A stretch of DNA of 46,545 nucleotides from JAWLEV01 sp046538105 (GTDB taxonomy: Bacteria > Chloroflexota > Anaerolineae > UBA1429): positions 1-46,545 of the forward strand of contig JBKHJO010000017.1 of assembly GCA_046538105.1 (NCBI GenBank), read 5' to 3'. Shown here piece by piece: positions 8,443-15,132 of the stretch. Below the pieces are notes generated by a model. That model worked only from the letters and a program-made list of their open reading frames with translations, had not been told where the DNA came from and made no database searches. How positions within the stretch are numbered: the stretch's first letter is position 1; each line of letters opens with the position of its first letter. A program made the translations under genes and the position numbers.

Positions 8443-10764
8443 GTGGTCCCATCCCTGTACGCTTTTGTAAAATGGTGGCTCATTCTGACGGCTCTTGGCT
8501 GGCTCTTTTGGCCGCTGGCGGCGTCCGTCTTCCGCCACAGCCCGGGAAGGGGATACGCCTATGCCCGTGCCTTTGGCCTCATCCTGCTCTCGTATACCTA
8601 CTGGCTGTCAGGCATGGCGGGCATCCTGTCCAACACCGCTGGTGCCCTGTGGACCGTGGTGGTAGCCCTGGCCTGTCTGGCGGCCTTTTTTTGGTGGCGG
8701 CGGCATCGGGAATTGGGGCCCTTTGTCCGTCGAAAATGGCGCTATATCCTCGTCGTGGAGGGGGTCTTTTTTCTCACCGGCATCCTGTACGGCGCGTACA
8801 AGATGTACCGGCCCGCCATCCGCCACACGGAACAGCCCATGGATTTCGCTTTCCTCAACGGCATCCTGCGCAGCCCACGCATGCCGCCCCACGATCCCTG
8901 GCTCTCTGGCTTTTCCATCAGTTATTATTATTTCGGCTATTTCACCGCAGCCCTCATGACCCGGCTGAGCGGCGTCCCATCGGGGATGGGCTATAACCTG
9001 AGTCTCATTCATACCCTCTCCCTCACGGCTACGGGCGTCTGTGGCTTACTTTACAATCTCTTGCCTGCCAAGGGGGTTGATAGCCGTCGACCCATCATCT
9101 ACGCCGTGGGCGGCGGGCTGGCCCTGGTGTTGGTGGGGAATCTGGAGGGCGTGTTGGAACTGTGCCGCGCGCTGGGGCTGGGCTCGCAGGGGTTCTATCG
9201 CTGGATCGGAGTGCCCGGCCTGGCGGACGCTGCCGTGACGGGCACCTGGCTGCCCGAAGGCAGCTGGTGGTGGCGCGCCAGCCGCGTCATCGTGGACGCC
9301 AACATCTTTGGCAAACCTGCCACCGTGATCACCGAGTTCCCCGCCTTTAGTTTCATCCTGGGCGATCTCCATCCCCACGTGATGGCCCTGCCCTATGTAG
9401 TGCTGGCGCTGGCTCTGATCCGAGAACTGTACATGGCCGGGCGAGAGGGGCTGCCGGAGGGATGGTGGCGGCGTCCCAGGTGGCCGGTAGTGGCCCTGTT
9501 GTTGGGAGCCCTGGGATTTCTCAATAGCTGGGATCTGCCCACCTTTTTGGTCCTGGTTCTGGGCGCATTCGCTCTGGGGCGCTGGCGGGGTCGCGTCGCA
9601 TGGCGTTCCTGGTTGAGCGAGTCCCTTCTTATGGCGCTGTACCTTGGTCTGGGCAGCATCTTCCTTTACCTGCCCTTTTACTGGGGACTCCAATCTCAGG
9701 CCGAGGGCATCGGGATTGTCTACTATGCCAAGACGCCCCTGAGACAGTATCTCCTCTGCTTCGGCCCCTGGCTACTGCCCCTGGCCGTCGACGTGGGAGG
9801 CGCCTTTGTCGGGCGGTCCGCGCCAAGAAAATGGCAGCGCGCCCTCATTCTATGGGGGATATTGCTGCTGGTGCCGTGGATGCTGACCCTGATGCTCGGA
9901 GGATTGGGGCGCACCCTGCTGGGGCTTATCGTCGTGGTCGTCACAGGTCCCTGGCTCCTCCTTTTTCATAGCGGTGTGCTGACCCTCGTCCTGCTGGATC
10001 TCGCGGTGGCGCTGAGTCATCCTCCTCCCAGCCGTGATGACGCCCGCCTCCTGTCGCGTCTGATGGTCGCCGTGGCCCTGGGGCTGACCTATGGGGTAGA
10101 GTTCTTTTACCTGCGCGATGTCTTTGACACGCGCATGAACACGGTGTTCAAGTGCTACTATCAGGCCTGGGTGCTGCTGGGTGTCGGCGCAGTCGTTGCC
10201 GCCCAACGGCTGGCGAGAGGAAAAAGGTGGCAGCGAGGGACACTCATCCTCAGCGTACTGCTCCTTGGCCTTTGCTTCTACTATCCCATGGCGGCCGCCC
10301 GTACGCGGATGCGCTCCCACGCGGGGGAACCGACCCTGGATGGCACGGCGTTTTTACGCCGGGAGGCGCCGGCAGAGTACGGGGCCTATCTGTGGCTGCA
10401 GGAACGGGGACGGGGGGACGACGTGGTCGTCGAGGCGCCTGGCGAGGAATATGTGTCCCAGAGCAATCGCCTCTCCGCCTGGACGGGCGTCCCCACGCCC
10501 CTGGGCTGGCCGGGGCATGAACGGCAGTGGCGGGGGGACGATAGCCAGATCAAGGAACGCCTTCCCGATCTGGAACGTGTCTACACCTCGGAGGATCGGG
10601 GGGAGATCGTCCGCCTTCTCCACAAATATGAGGCCACCTATCTATATGTCGGCCCCTATGAGGAAAAAAAGTTCGATTTGGGGGAGGAGGATATCGCCTT
10701 CTATGATGCCTTTCTGGAGACTGCCTATGTTGCCGGAAATATCAGGCTCTATCGGGTCCCATAG
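8443..10764 (+). CDS. DUF2298 'YYY' polytopic membrane protein
   Basis: A 773-residue integral membrane protein with well over ten hydrophobic segments. The family signature, three consecutive tyrosines, lies at 161-163 (SISYYYFGY), preceded by TEQPMDFAFLNGILRS, as in the Chloroflexi/archaeal YYY family (DUF2298). The overall pattern, a polytopic N-terminal part with acidic motifs in luminal loops and a soluble C-terminal part of about 150 residues, resembles GT-C glycosyltransferases. A role in glycan transfer is therefore plausible but unproven. The start is GTG with AGAGGAGG upstream. It is monocistronic on the plus strand, with genes facing it on both sides. It supports a Chloroflexota origin. 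Confidence 0.88.
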   Translation: MVPSLYAFVKWWLILTALGWLFWPLAASVFRHSPGRGYAYARAFGLILLSYTYWLSGMAGILSNTAGALWTVVVALACLAAFFWWRRHRELGPFVRRKWRYILVVEGVFFLTGILYGAYKMYRPAIRHTEQPMDFAFLNGILRSPRMPPHDPWLSGFSISYYYFGYFTAALMTRLSGVPSGMGYNLSLIHTLSLTATGVCGLLYNLLPAKGVDSRRPIIYAVGGGLALVLVGNLEGVLELCRALGLGSQGFYRWIGVPGLADAAVTGTWLPEGSWWWRASRVIVDANIFGKPATVITEFPAFSFILGDLHPHVMALPYVVLALALIRELYMAGREGLPEGWWRRPRWPVVALLLGALGFLNSWDLPTFLVLVLGAFALGRWRGRVAWRSWLSESLLMALYLGLGSIFLYLPFYWGLQSQAEGIGIVYYAKTPLRQYLLCFGPWLLPLAVDVGGAFVGRSAPRKWQRALILWGILLLVPWMLTLMLGGLGRTLLGLIVVVVTGPWLLLFHSGVLTLVLLDLAVALSHPPPSRDDARLLSRLMVAVALGLTYGVEFFYLRDVFDTRMNTVFKCYYQAWVLLGVGAVVAAQRLARGKRWQRGTLILSVLLLGLCFYYPMAAARTRMRSHAGEPTLDGTAFLRREAPAEYGAYLWLQERGRGDDVVVEAPGEEYVSQSNRLSAWTGVPTPLGWPGHERQWRGDDSQIKERLPDLERVYTSEDRGEIVRLLHKYEATYLYVGPYEEKKFDLGEEDIAFYDAFLETAYVAGNIRLYRVP

Positions 10765-10791
10765 GGAGATACAGTGTCTGTACACAGCAAA

Positions 10792-10821
10792 GGGCACCAC
10801 CAACAATACGTGGCGATGCCC
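10792..10821 (-). terminator. Possible terminator downstream of rpsT
   Basis: On the minus strand GGGCA-TCG-CCAC, a 9-nt loop and GTGG-TGCCC form a bulged stem followed by TTTGCTG. It sits between the convergent DUF2298 and rpsT genes. The T tract is short, so the call is weak. Confidence 0.35.
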
Positions 10822-10857
10822 AGATGGCATTGGAAATATATTTTGGAAAAGGAAGAA

Positions 10858-11124
10858 CTATTCCTTGACGGCGTTCAGGCGCTTCATGAGGCGCGACTTG
10901 CGACGGTCAGCGTTATTGCGGTGCAGAATGCCCTTTTTCACCGCCCTATCCAGTTCGCTGACGGCATCGCGCACGGCCTTTTCCGCCACTTCCCGATCTC
11001 CCTCTTCTATGAGCGTGTTCGCTTTCTTGACCACAGTTCGCAAGCGGGAGCGTATGGCACGCTTATGCGCCCTGCGCTTTTGGTTCTGACGCATCCGCTT
11101 TTCGGAAGATTTTAGGTTAGGCAA
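10858..11124 (-). CDS. rpsT: 30S ribosomal protein S20
   Basis: An 88-residue, Lys/Arg-rich helical protein that begins MPNLKSSEKRMRQNQKRR, the standard S20 N-terminus, and binds 16S rRNA early in 30S assembly. The length is normal for the family. The start codon is TTG at 11124, with GGAGG 7 nt upstream. An ATG four bases upstream of it is out of frame. TTG starts are known for S20 genes and are thought to allow autoregulation at initiation. The gene lies 65 nt downstream of the tRNA cluster and may be read from the same promoter. Confidence 0.96.
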   Translation of the reverse strand: MPNLKSSEKRMRQNQKRRAHKRAIRSRLRTVVKKANTLIEEGDREVAEKAVRDAVSELDRAVKKGILHRNNADRRKSRLMKRLNAVKE

Positions 11125-11189
11125 CGCATTTCCTCCAACAGACTAGAGATTTGATCGTGCCCCTCTCCTCAAGGGGGCAAAAGAAAAGG

Positions 11190-11261
11190 AGGCGACGGTC
11201 GGATTCGAACCGACGGTGGGGGTTTTGCAGACCCCAGCCTTAACCACTTGGCTACGTCGCC
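11190..11261 (-). tRNA. tRNA-Cys (GCA)
   Basis: A full cloverleaf can be drawn on the minus strand: acceptor GGCGACG/CGTCGCC, D stem GCC/GGC, anticodon loop CTGCAAA with anticodon GCA, T stem GTCGG/CCGAC with TTCGAAT loop. The discriminator base is U73, the identity element of tRNA-Cys. CCA is not encoded. Confidence 0.96.
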
Positions 11262-11269
11262 GAAAAAGC

Positions 11270-11303
11270 TACGGTTCCTTTGCCGTGTGGCGAAGGAACC
11301 GTA
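11270..11303 (-). repeat. Hairpin between tRNA-Gly and tRNA-Cys
   Basis: The arms 11270-11284 and 11289-11303 pair over 15 positions with one G-U wobble and a 4-nt loop. On the minus strand the stem is followed by GCTTTTTC. It may be a partial terminator that lowers expression of tRNA-Cys and rpsT, or a processing structure. Confidence 0.6.
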
Positions 11304-11312
11304 AACTCTTGG

Positions 11313-11384
11313 AGCGGAAGACGAGATTCGAACTCGCGACCCTCTCCTTGGCAAGGAGATGCTCTACCACTGAGCCACTTCCGC
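11313..11384 (-). tRNA. tRNA-Gly (GCC)
   Basis: Cloverleaf on the minus strand: acceptor GCGGAAG/CTTCCGC, D stem GCTC/GAGC, anticodon stem TCTCC/GGAGA with loop TTGCCAA (anticodon GCC), and a T arm with TTCGAAT. The discriminator is U73. CCA is not encoded. Confidence 0.97.
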
Positions 11385-11413
11385 ATAGACACGGCCCTCA
11401 TGGCGCCGTGAGG

Positions 11414-11486
11414 TGCCGAAGCCCAGACTCGAACTGGGGACACCCTGATTTTCAGTCAGGTGCTCTACCACCTGAGCTACCTCGGC
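11414..11486 (-). tRNA. tRNA-Phe (GAA)
   Basis: Cloverleaf on the minus strand: acceptor GCCGAGG/CTTCGGC with one G-U pair, D stem GCTC/GAGC, anticodon stem CCTGA/TCAGG with loop CTGAAAA (anticodon GAA), T stem CCCAG/CTGGG. The discriminator A73 fits tRNA-Phe. CCA is incomplete in the DNA. Confidence 0.96.
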
Positions 11487-11508
11487 ACTCTTTTCTTAAG
11501 CAAACGAT

Positions 11509-11537
11509 ATTGTATAACAAGTGACCCTGTCTGTCAA
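11509..11537 (-). promoter_or_regulatory. Strong predicted sigma70 promoter for the tRNA cluster
   Basis: On the minus strand TTGACA (11532-11537, perfect) and TACAAT (11509-11514) are 17 nt apart. The predicted start lies about 15 nt before mature tRNA-Phe. It probably drives Phe-Gly-Cys and may read on into rpsT. Confidence 0.75.
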
Positions 11538-11577
11538 AACCGCGTTTGCTGCCGGATTGCGCCACGGCGCTCACACT

Positions 11578-12093
11578 CTATAGGCGCAGGAATCTCTCAA
11601 CGAGCCGCTGGCTCCGTTTGTCCAGGGCTGTAAGATCGGGGATCTCGTAGCGCGCCTTGTTCACGTCGATCAACATCCAGCGATTCTCACCTACCTGGCG
11701 CGCATAGTGGGTGACGCGGTCGCGCATCACGAAATCCAGTTCCCCCTTGTCCGTCTCCACCTTCCAGTAAAGGAACCCGAACTCTTTATTGATAGACTCC
11801 ACCCGCTCAATCTGAGGTACAAAGTAAAAGAGGTGCAACTCGGTGTCCACGGCCTGGCGATCATCCTCGTCGAGTTCGGTCCAGTCGTACAGGATGCCGA
11901 TCTCCTCGTGATCCTCTGTGGAGGCGTCGCGCACGGAGAGATACCGTCTGCTCTCGGCCAGGGGGAAGCAACGCCGCAGCTCGACACGGGGAAAGTATTC
12001 GTCGCCAAGCGTCATGCTCAACGTGTCCCCCTTGCGCTGAAAATGTACCTTTTTGGGGTCCATATATTCTACTTCCAGCGTTTTTGTATCCAT
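11578..12093 (-). CDS. DUF1854-family protein, ABC transporter partner
   Basis: A 171-residue soluble protein of the DUF1854 family, with an N-terminal beta-rich part and motifs such as YFPRVELRRCFPLAESRRYLSVRD and EIGILYDW. Family members are typically encoded next to a particular ABC transporter, as here, and database names link some of the pairs to cyanophycin metabolism. No cyanophycin synthetase or cyanophycinase gene is visible in this window, so I do not assign that role. The ATG has GAGGAGG 6 nt upstream, and the gene begins 11 nt after the stop of the transporter. Transcription should therefore be under the same c-di-AMP riboswitch. Confidence 0.8.
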   Translation of the reverse strand: MDTKTLEVEYMDPKKVHFQRKGDTLSMTLGDEYFPRVELRRCFPLAESRRYLSVRDASTEDHEEIGILYDWTELDEDDRQAVDTELHLFYFVPQIERVESINKEFGFLYWKVETDKGELDFVMRDRVTHYARQVGENRWMLIDVNKARYEIPDLTALDKRSQRLVERFLRL

Positions 12094-12104
12094 CGTATCC
12101 TCCT

Positions 12105-14369
12105 CTAGAGCGGGACGGCGCCCTCGAGGGACGCGAATTCGCTCTGCATCTGAACCAGTTCATAGAAGATGCCCTGCTTGTCCATGAGTTCCTGCGGGGT
12201 ACCGTGCTCCGCCAGCCGACCATGCTTCAACACCATGATGCGGTCCGCGTTGTACAGCGTGGAGAGACGGTGGGCGATGGCGATGGTGGTGCGCCCCTGC
12301 ACCAGTTCATCCAGGGCAGACTGGATCTTGCGCTCCGTCTTGGTGTCCACCGACGAGGTGGCCTCGTCCAGGATGAGTATCTTGGGATTGTTCAGGATGG
12401 CCCGAGCGATGGAGACGCGCTGTCGCTCGCCGCCGGATATACCCGAGCCTCCCTTGCCCACGATGGTGTTGTATCCTTCGGATCTCATGCTGATAAACTC
12501 GTGGGCGTTGGCCGCCTTGGCCGCGGCGATGACCTCCTCGCGCGTGGCATCGGGCCGTCCGTAGGCGATATTCTCCTGCAACGTGCCATGGAAAAGATAG
12601 GGGTCCTGGAGCACAAGCCCCACCTGCTGACGTATCTGTTTCATAGAGAGATCGCGGATGTCCACCCCGTCGATGCGGATGGCTCCCTCGTCCACGTCGT
12701 AAAAGCGGCAGATGAGGTTGATCAGCGTGGTCTTGCCCGCGCCGCTGTGCCCCACGATACCCACCAGTTCGCCAGGTTCGATGGTAAAGGAGACATCCTG
12801 GATCACGGGATAGTAGGGATCGTAGCCAAAGGTCACGTTATCGAGCACGATCTTGCCTTCCAACTCTTCGGTTTCTATGGGATGGGCCGACTTGGGCTGC
12901 GGCTCCTCGTCCAGCATCTCGAACATGCGCTGGGAGATGGTGAGGAAGCGGTTCATGGTTTGGCTGATCTCGGTGAGGGACGATAGAGGACCATAGAACA
13001 TACCCAGATAGCCCACAAAAGCCATCAGCGTGCCCAACGTGATGCGGTCGGCCAGGACGGCCTGTCCCCCCGCGTACCAGATGATGAGCCCCCCGGCAGA
13101 GAAAGCAAAGGAGATGAGGGGGAAGAACTTGCCCCAGGCCAGATCGACCTGGAGTCGATTCTCTAACATGGTTTGGTTGCGGTCCTTATAGCGCTGCCGC
13201 TCTCGTACCTCCTGCCCAAAGGCTCGCACCACCCGCACGCCCGACAGGAAGGTATGCAGCATAGAGTTCAACCGCCATCGCGCGACCCAGACGCGTTCAA
13301 AATACGGCCGCATGTAGCGATGGTAAAAGTAGGCTGCCAGCATCACCAAGGGCGTGGGAATGAGCACGTACAACCCCAGTTCGGGGGCCATGCCAAAGAG
13401 GATGATCCCGATACCCAGCACCTTCATGATATTCAGGGCAAAGACGGTGATCTGTTGAAAGAGCCCCTGAAGTTCTTGCGTGTCCGTGTTGACGCGCGTC
13501 ATCAGGCGGCCCGTGTGATTCTCGTCGAAATAGTCGATGGGCAGCTCGGACAGGTGGTCAAAAAGTTTCTCGCGGAGCCCCGCCGTAAAGCGGGCACTTA
13601 TGTCGATGCGCATGGTACGCGTGAAAACGGTGGTAAGGGTGTGCGTGATATGTATTCCCAGCAAGCCCAGGACCAACCAGGGTAACAGGCTCGCATCGCC
13701 GCCGGGTTGCAGGACATCGTCGATCAGGATACGGGTCAGATAGGGGGGCGTCAGATCGAGCCCCGTGGCTACAAGGAGCAGCCCCACGACCGCGGCGAGC
13801 TTGCCCCAGTATGGTCGGGCCTCCTGCATAAGTCGCTTAAAGAGCTTGCCGCGCTGCATACATTTGGGGCAGACGCTGGCCGATCCGCCGGACAGATGCC
13901 GGCCACAGACCATGCAGCGGTTGGCGTCCTCGTCGGGGTCCGGCACGGGGGTATCCGCTCCCTCTTTGGCCCGTCGCCGCAAATAGTGGGCTACGTGTCC
14001 GAACTTGTCCGTTAACTCGCTGGAGTAGTGGAGCAGGACCTGTGGATGTTCGGGCATGCCATAGGCGCCGCGTACGGTCACCTCCAAAAGGGCGTTGCCC
14101 ACACAACGCTCGACCTTGGCATCCACGATCTCGTCCAGAGCGTAGGTATAGCGTAGGGGTTTTTCCTCGTTGGCCGGATTGACGACCCATAAATTCTCGT
14201 CATCGATGATCAGCCACTGTTCGCCGAACTCGCCATCCGGCCCCAGATCGGAGGGGAGGGCCAGTGTTACCCTGTCCGGGCTGCTGCCGTGCCTTTGCAG
14301 CACATTCACCACAGCCGTGGGCAGTTGAGATGCTAGGATGGGACTGTCGCCATCGTCGTCCGTTTTCAT
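12105..14369 (-). CDS. ABC exporter with N-terminal PH-like and zinc-ribbon domains
   Basis: A 754-residue half-transporter with permease and ATPase fused. Residues about 11-140 are a beta-rich extension that looks PH-like. Residues 152-170 form a zinc ribbon (C152, C155, C167, C170; CMVCG...CPKCM). Residues about 180-470 are an ABC type-I exporter membrane domain with six hydrophobic segments. The ATPase has Walker A GHSGAGKTT at 540-548, signature SGGE at 645-648 and Walker B ILILDEA at 664-670. The substrate is unknown. The ATG at 14369 has GAGGAGG with 8-nt spacing; a longer frame upstream runs into the terminator. It forms an operon with the DUF1854 gene. A c-di-AMP riboswitch and terminator precede it, so transcription is expected to fall when c-di-AMP is high. 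Confidence 0.9.
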   Translation of the reverse strand: MKTDDDGDSPILASQLPTAVVNVLQRHGSSPDRVTLALPSDLGPDGEFGEQWLIIDDENLWVVNPANEEKPLRYTYALDEIVDAKVERCVGNALLEVTVRGAYGMPEHPQVLLHYSSELTDKFGHVAHYLRRRAKEGADTPVPDPDEDANRCMVCGRHLSGGSASVCPKCMQRGKLFKRLMQEARPYWGKLAAVVGLLLVATGLDLTPPYLTRILIDDVLQPGGDASLLPWLVLGLLGIHITHTLTTVFTRTMRIDISARFTAGLREKLFDHLSELPIDYFDENHTGRLMTRVNTDTQELQGLFQQITVFALNIMKVLGIGIILFGMAPELGLYVLIPTPLVMLAAYFYHRYMRPYFERVWVARWRLNSMLHTFLSGVRVVRAFGQEVRERQRYKDRNQTMLENRLQVDLAWGKFFPLISFAFSAGGLIIWYAGGQAVLADRITLGTLMAFVGYLGMFYGPLSSLTEISQTMNRFLTISQRMFEMLDEEPQPKSAHPIETEELEGKIVLDNVTFGYDPYYPVIQDVSFTIEPGELVGIVGHSGAGKTTLINLICRFYDVDEGAIRIDGVDIRDLSMKQIRQQVGLVLQDPYLFHGTLQENIAYGRPDATREEVIAAAKAANAHEFISMRSEGYNTIVGKGGSGISGGERQRVSIARAILNNPKILILDEATSSVDTKTERKIQSALDELVQGRTTIAIAHRLSTLYNADRIMVLKHGRLAEHGTPQELMDKQGIFYELVQMQSEFASLEGAVPL

Positions 14370-14440
14370 GTGTGTAACCTCCTCGAATGAGAAAAAAAGA
14401 TGCCCGAGCATTCGTCCATGGTGCAGCGTTCCCCTCAAGC

Positions 14441-14480
14441 AAAAAAAAGGGGACACCATGCACTCTGCTGGTGTCCTTTT
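14441..14480 (-). terminator. Intrinsic terminator of the c-di-AMP riboswitch
   Basis: On the minus strand GGACACCA, a 10-nt loop and TGGTGTCC are followed by CC and eight T residues. It begins directly at the 3' edge of the aptamer and ends 72 nt before the ABC transporter ATG, the arrangement of a transcriptional expression platform. Confidence 0.88.
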
Positions 14481-14622
14481 CTCACGCCGACGAGGTTAGC
14501 TGCTCGGACTCGGACCGAAAAGGAAATAGCCCTAAGGTTTCCTCAATATCAAGGGAAACCCACTCGCCCCTCAAGATGGATCCCCCGCTGTCGGGAACAC
14601 GGCCCGACATTAGGCGACTGTA
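14481..14622 (-). ncRNA. c-di-AMP riboswitch (ydaO/yuaA class) aptamer
   Basis: The minus-strand leader carries the conserved blocks of the ydaO/yuaA class in order: GTCGCCTAAT at the 5' side, AGCGGGGGATCCA (14577-14589), GGGGCGAG, TAGGGCTA (about 14527-14534), CCGAGTCCG, and CAGCTAACCTCGT (14490-14502) followed by GGCGTGAG. The 5' CGCC pairs with the 3' GGCG to close P1, and a local hairpin GTCGGG/CCCGAC occupies the variable position after the first block. The class binds two c-di-AMP molecules and normally switches genes off, often those for osmolyte or potassium transport or cell-wall metabolism. A promoter lies 50 nt upstream and a terminator directly downstream. Confidence 0.92.
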
Positions 14623-14650
14623 TTAAATTGTTTTCTCCGACGAATGCTAG

Positions 14651-14679
14651 ACCATACCATATCGTGAAAGAGATGTCAA
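14651..14679 (-). promoter_or_regulatory. Strong predicted sigma70 promoter for the riboswitch-ABC operon
   Basis: On the minus strand TTGACA (14674-14679, perfect) and TATGGT (14651-14656) are 17 nt apart. The transcript would start near 14644 and enter the c-di-AMP aptamer about 22 nt later. Confidence 0.75.
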
Positions 14680-14774
14680 AAATCCCCAGGGTCTTCCCGA
14701 TGGGTAGCCTCCCGCTGCCGCAGCTACAACGTAATGTGATCGCATATCGACTGGTGTTGATTGGCTGCGAGGGC

Positions 14775-14803
14775 TTGTTGCCCCTTGGCGAGTGTGCTAT
14801 ACT
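14775..14803 (+). promoter_or_regulatory. Possible promoter for the M16 peptidase gene
   Basis: TTGTTG (14775-14780) and TATACT (14798-14803) are 17 nt apart on the plus strand. It would give a leader of about 320 nt before the M16 start at 15133. No known RNA motif was recognised in that leader. Confidence 0.45.
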
Positions 14804-14952
14804 TTCGGTCACGTGGTCTGAGGTGAGTCGAGGAGCCTCTTTGATATTACGCTCCATCGTATGTGTGATCCGGCTGCCGCTCGATGGTGGTCGATGTCGG
14901 GCCTTGCGGCGACCAACCTCATCACCAGAGTCACGGGACTTTTCGACGACTT

Positions 14953-15123
14953 ATGATCGATTGGCCTTTAGGCTTTGGGGTTGGTGGATGTGGCTTGATC
15001 ATGCAGTTTCTTATACTCGACATGCTGTTGCTGGCGATATTGTTCGGACTGCAAGCCTGGAGCATCCCAAGAGTGATAGACAGACGATTACTGAATCGGG
15101 CAGCAGATAACGCATCGTCATAA
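14953..15123 (+). CDS. Possible small membrane protein upstream of the M16 gene
   Basis: A 56-codon frame from ATG 14953 to TAA 15121-15123 would encode a small protein with one strongly hydrophobic stretch (about residues 11-37, including LILDMLLLAILFGLQAW) followed by a basic tail. It ends 9 nt before the M16 peptidase start, so it could be co-transcribed. No convincing ribosome site precedes the ATG and I recognise no family. The frame may simply be open by chance in a long leader. Treat it as a hypothesis. Confidence 0.25.
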   Translation: MIDWPLGFGVGGCGLIMQFLILDMLLLAILFGLQAWSIPRVIDRRLLNRAADNASS

Positions 15124-15132
15124 AGGGGGAAT

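Noticed and set aside
14482..14610. A 42-codon frame upstream of the ABC transporter, first considered as a leader peptide
   Set aside because: It has no ribosome site, and its whole length is explained by the conserved c-di-AMP aptamer.
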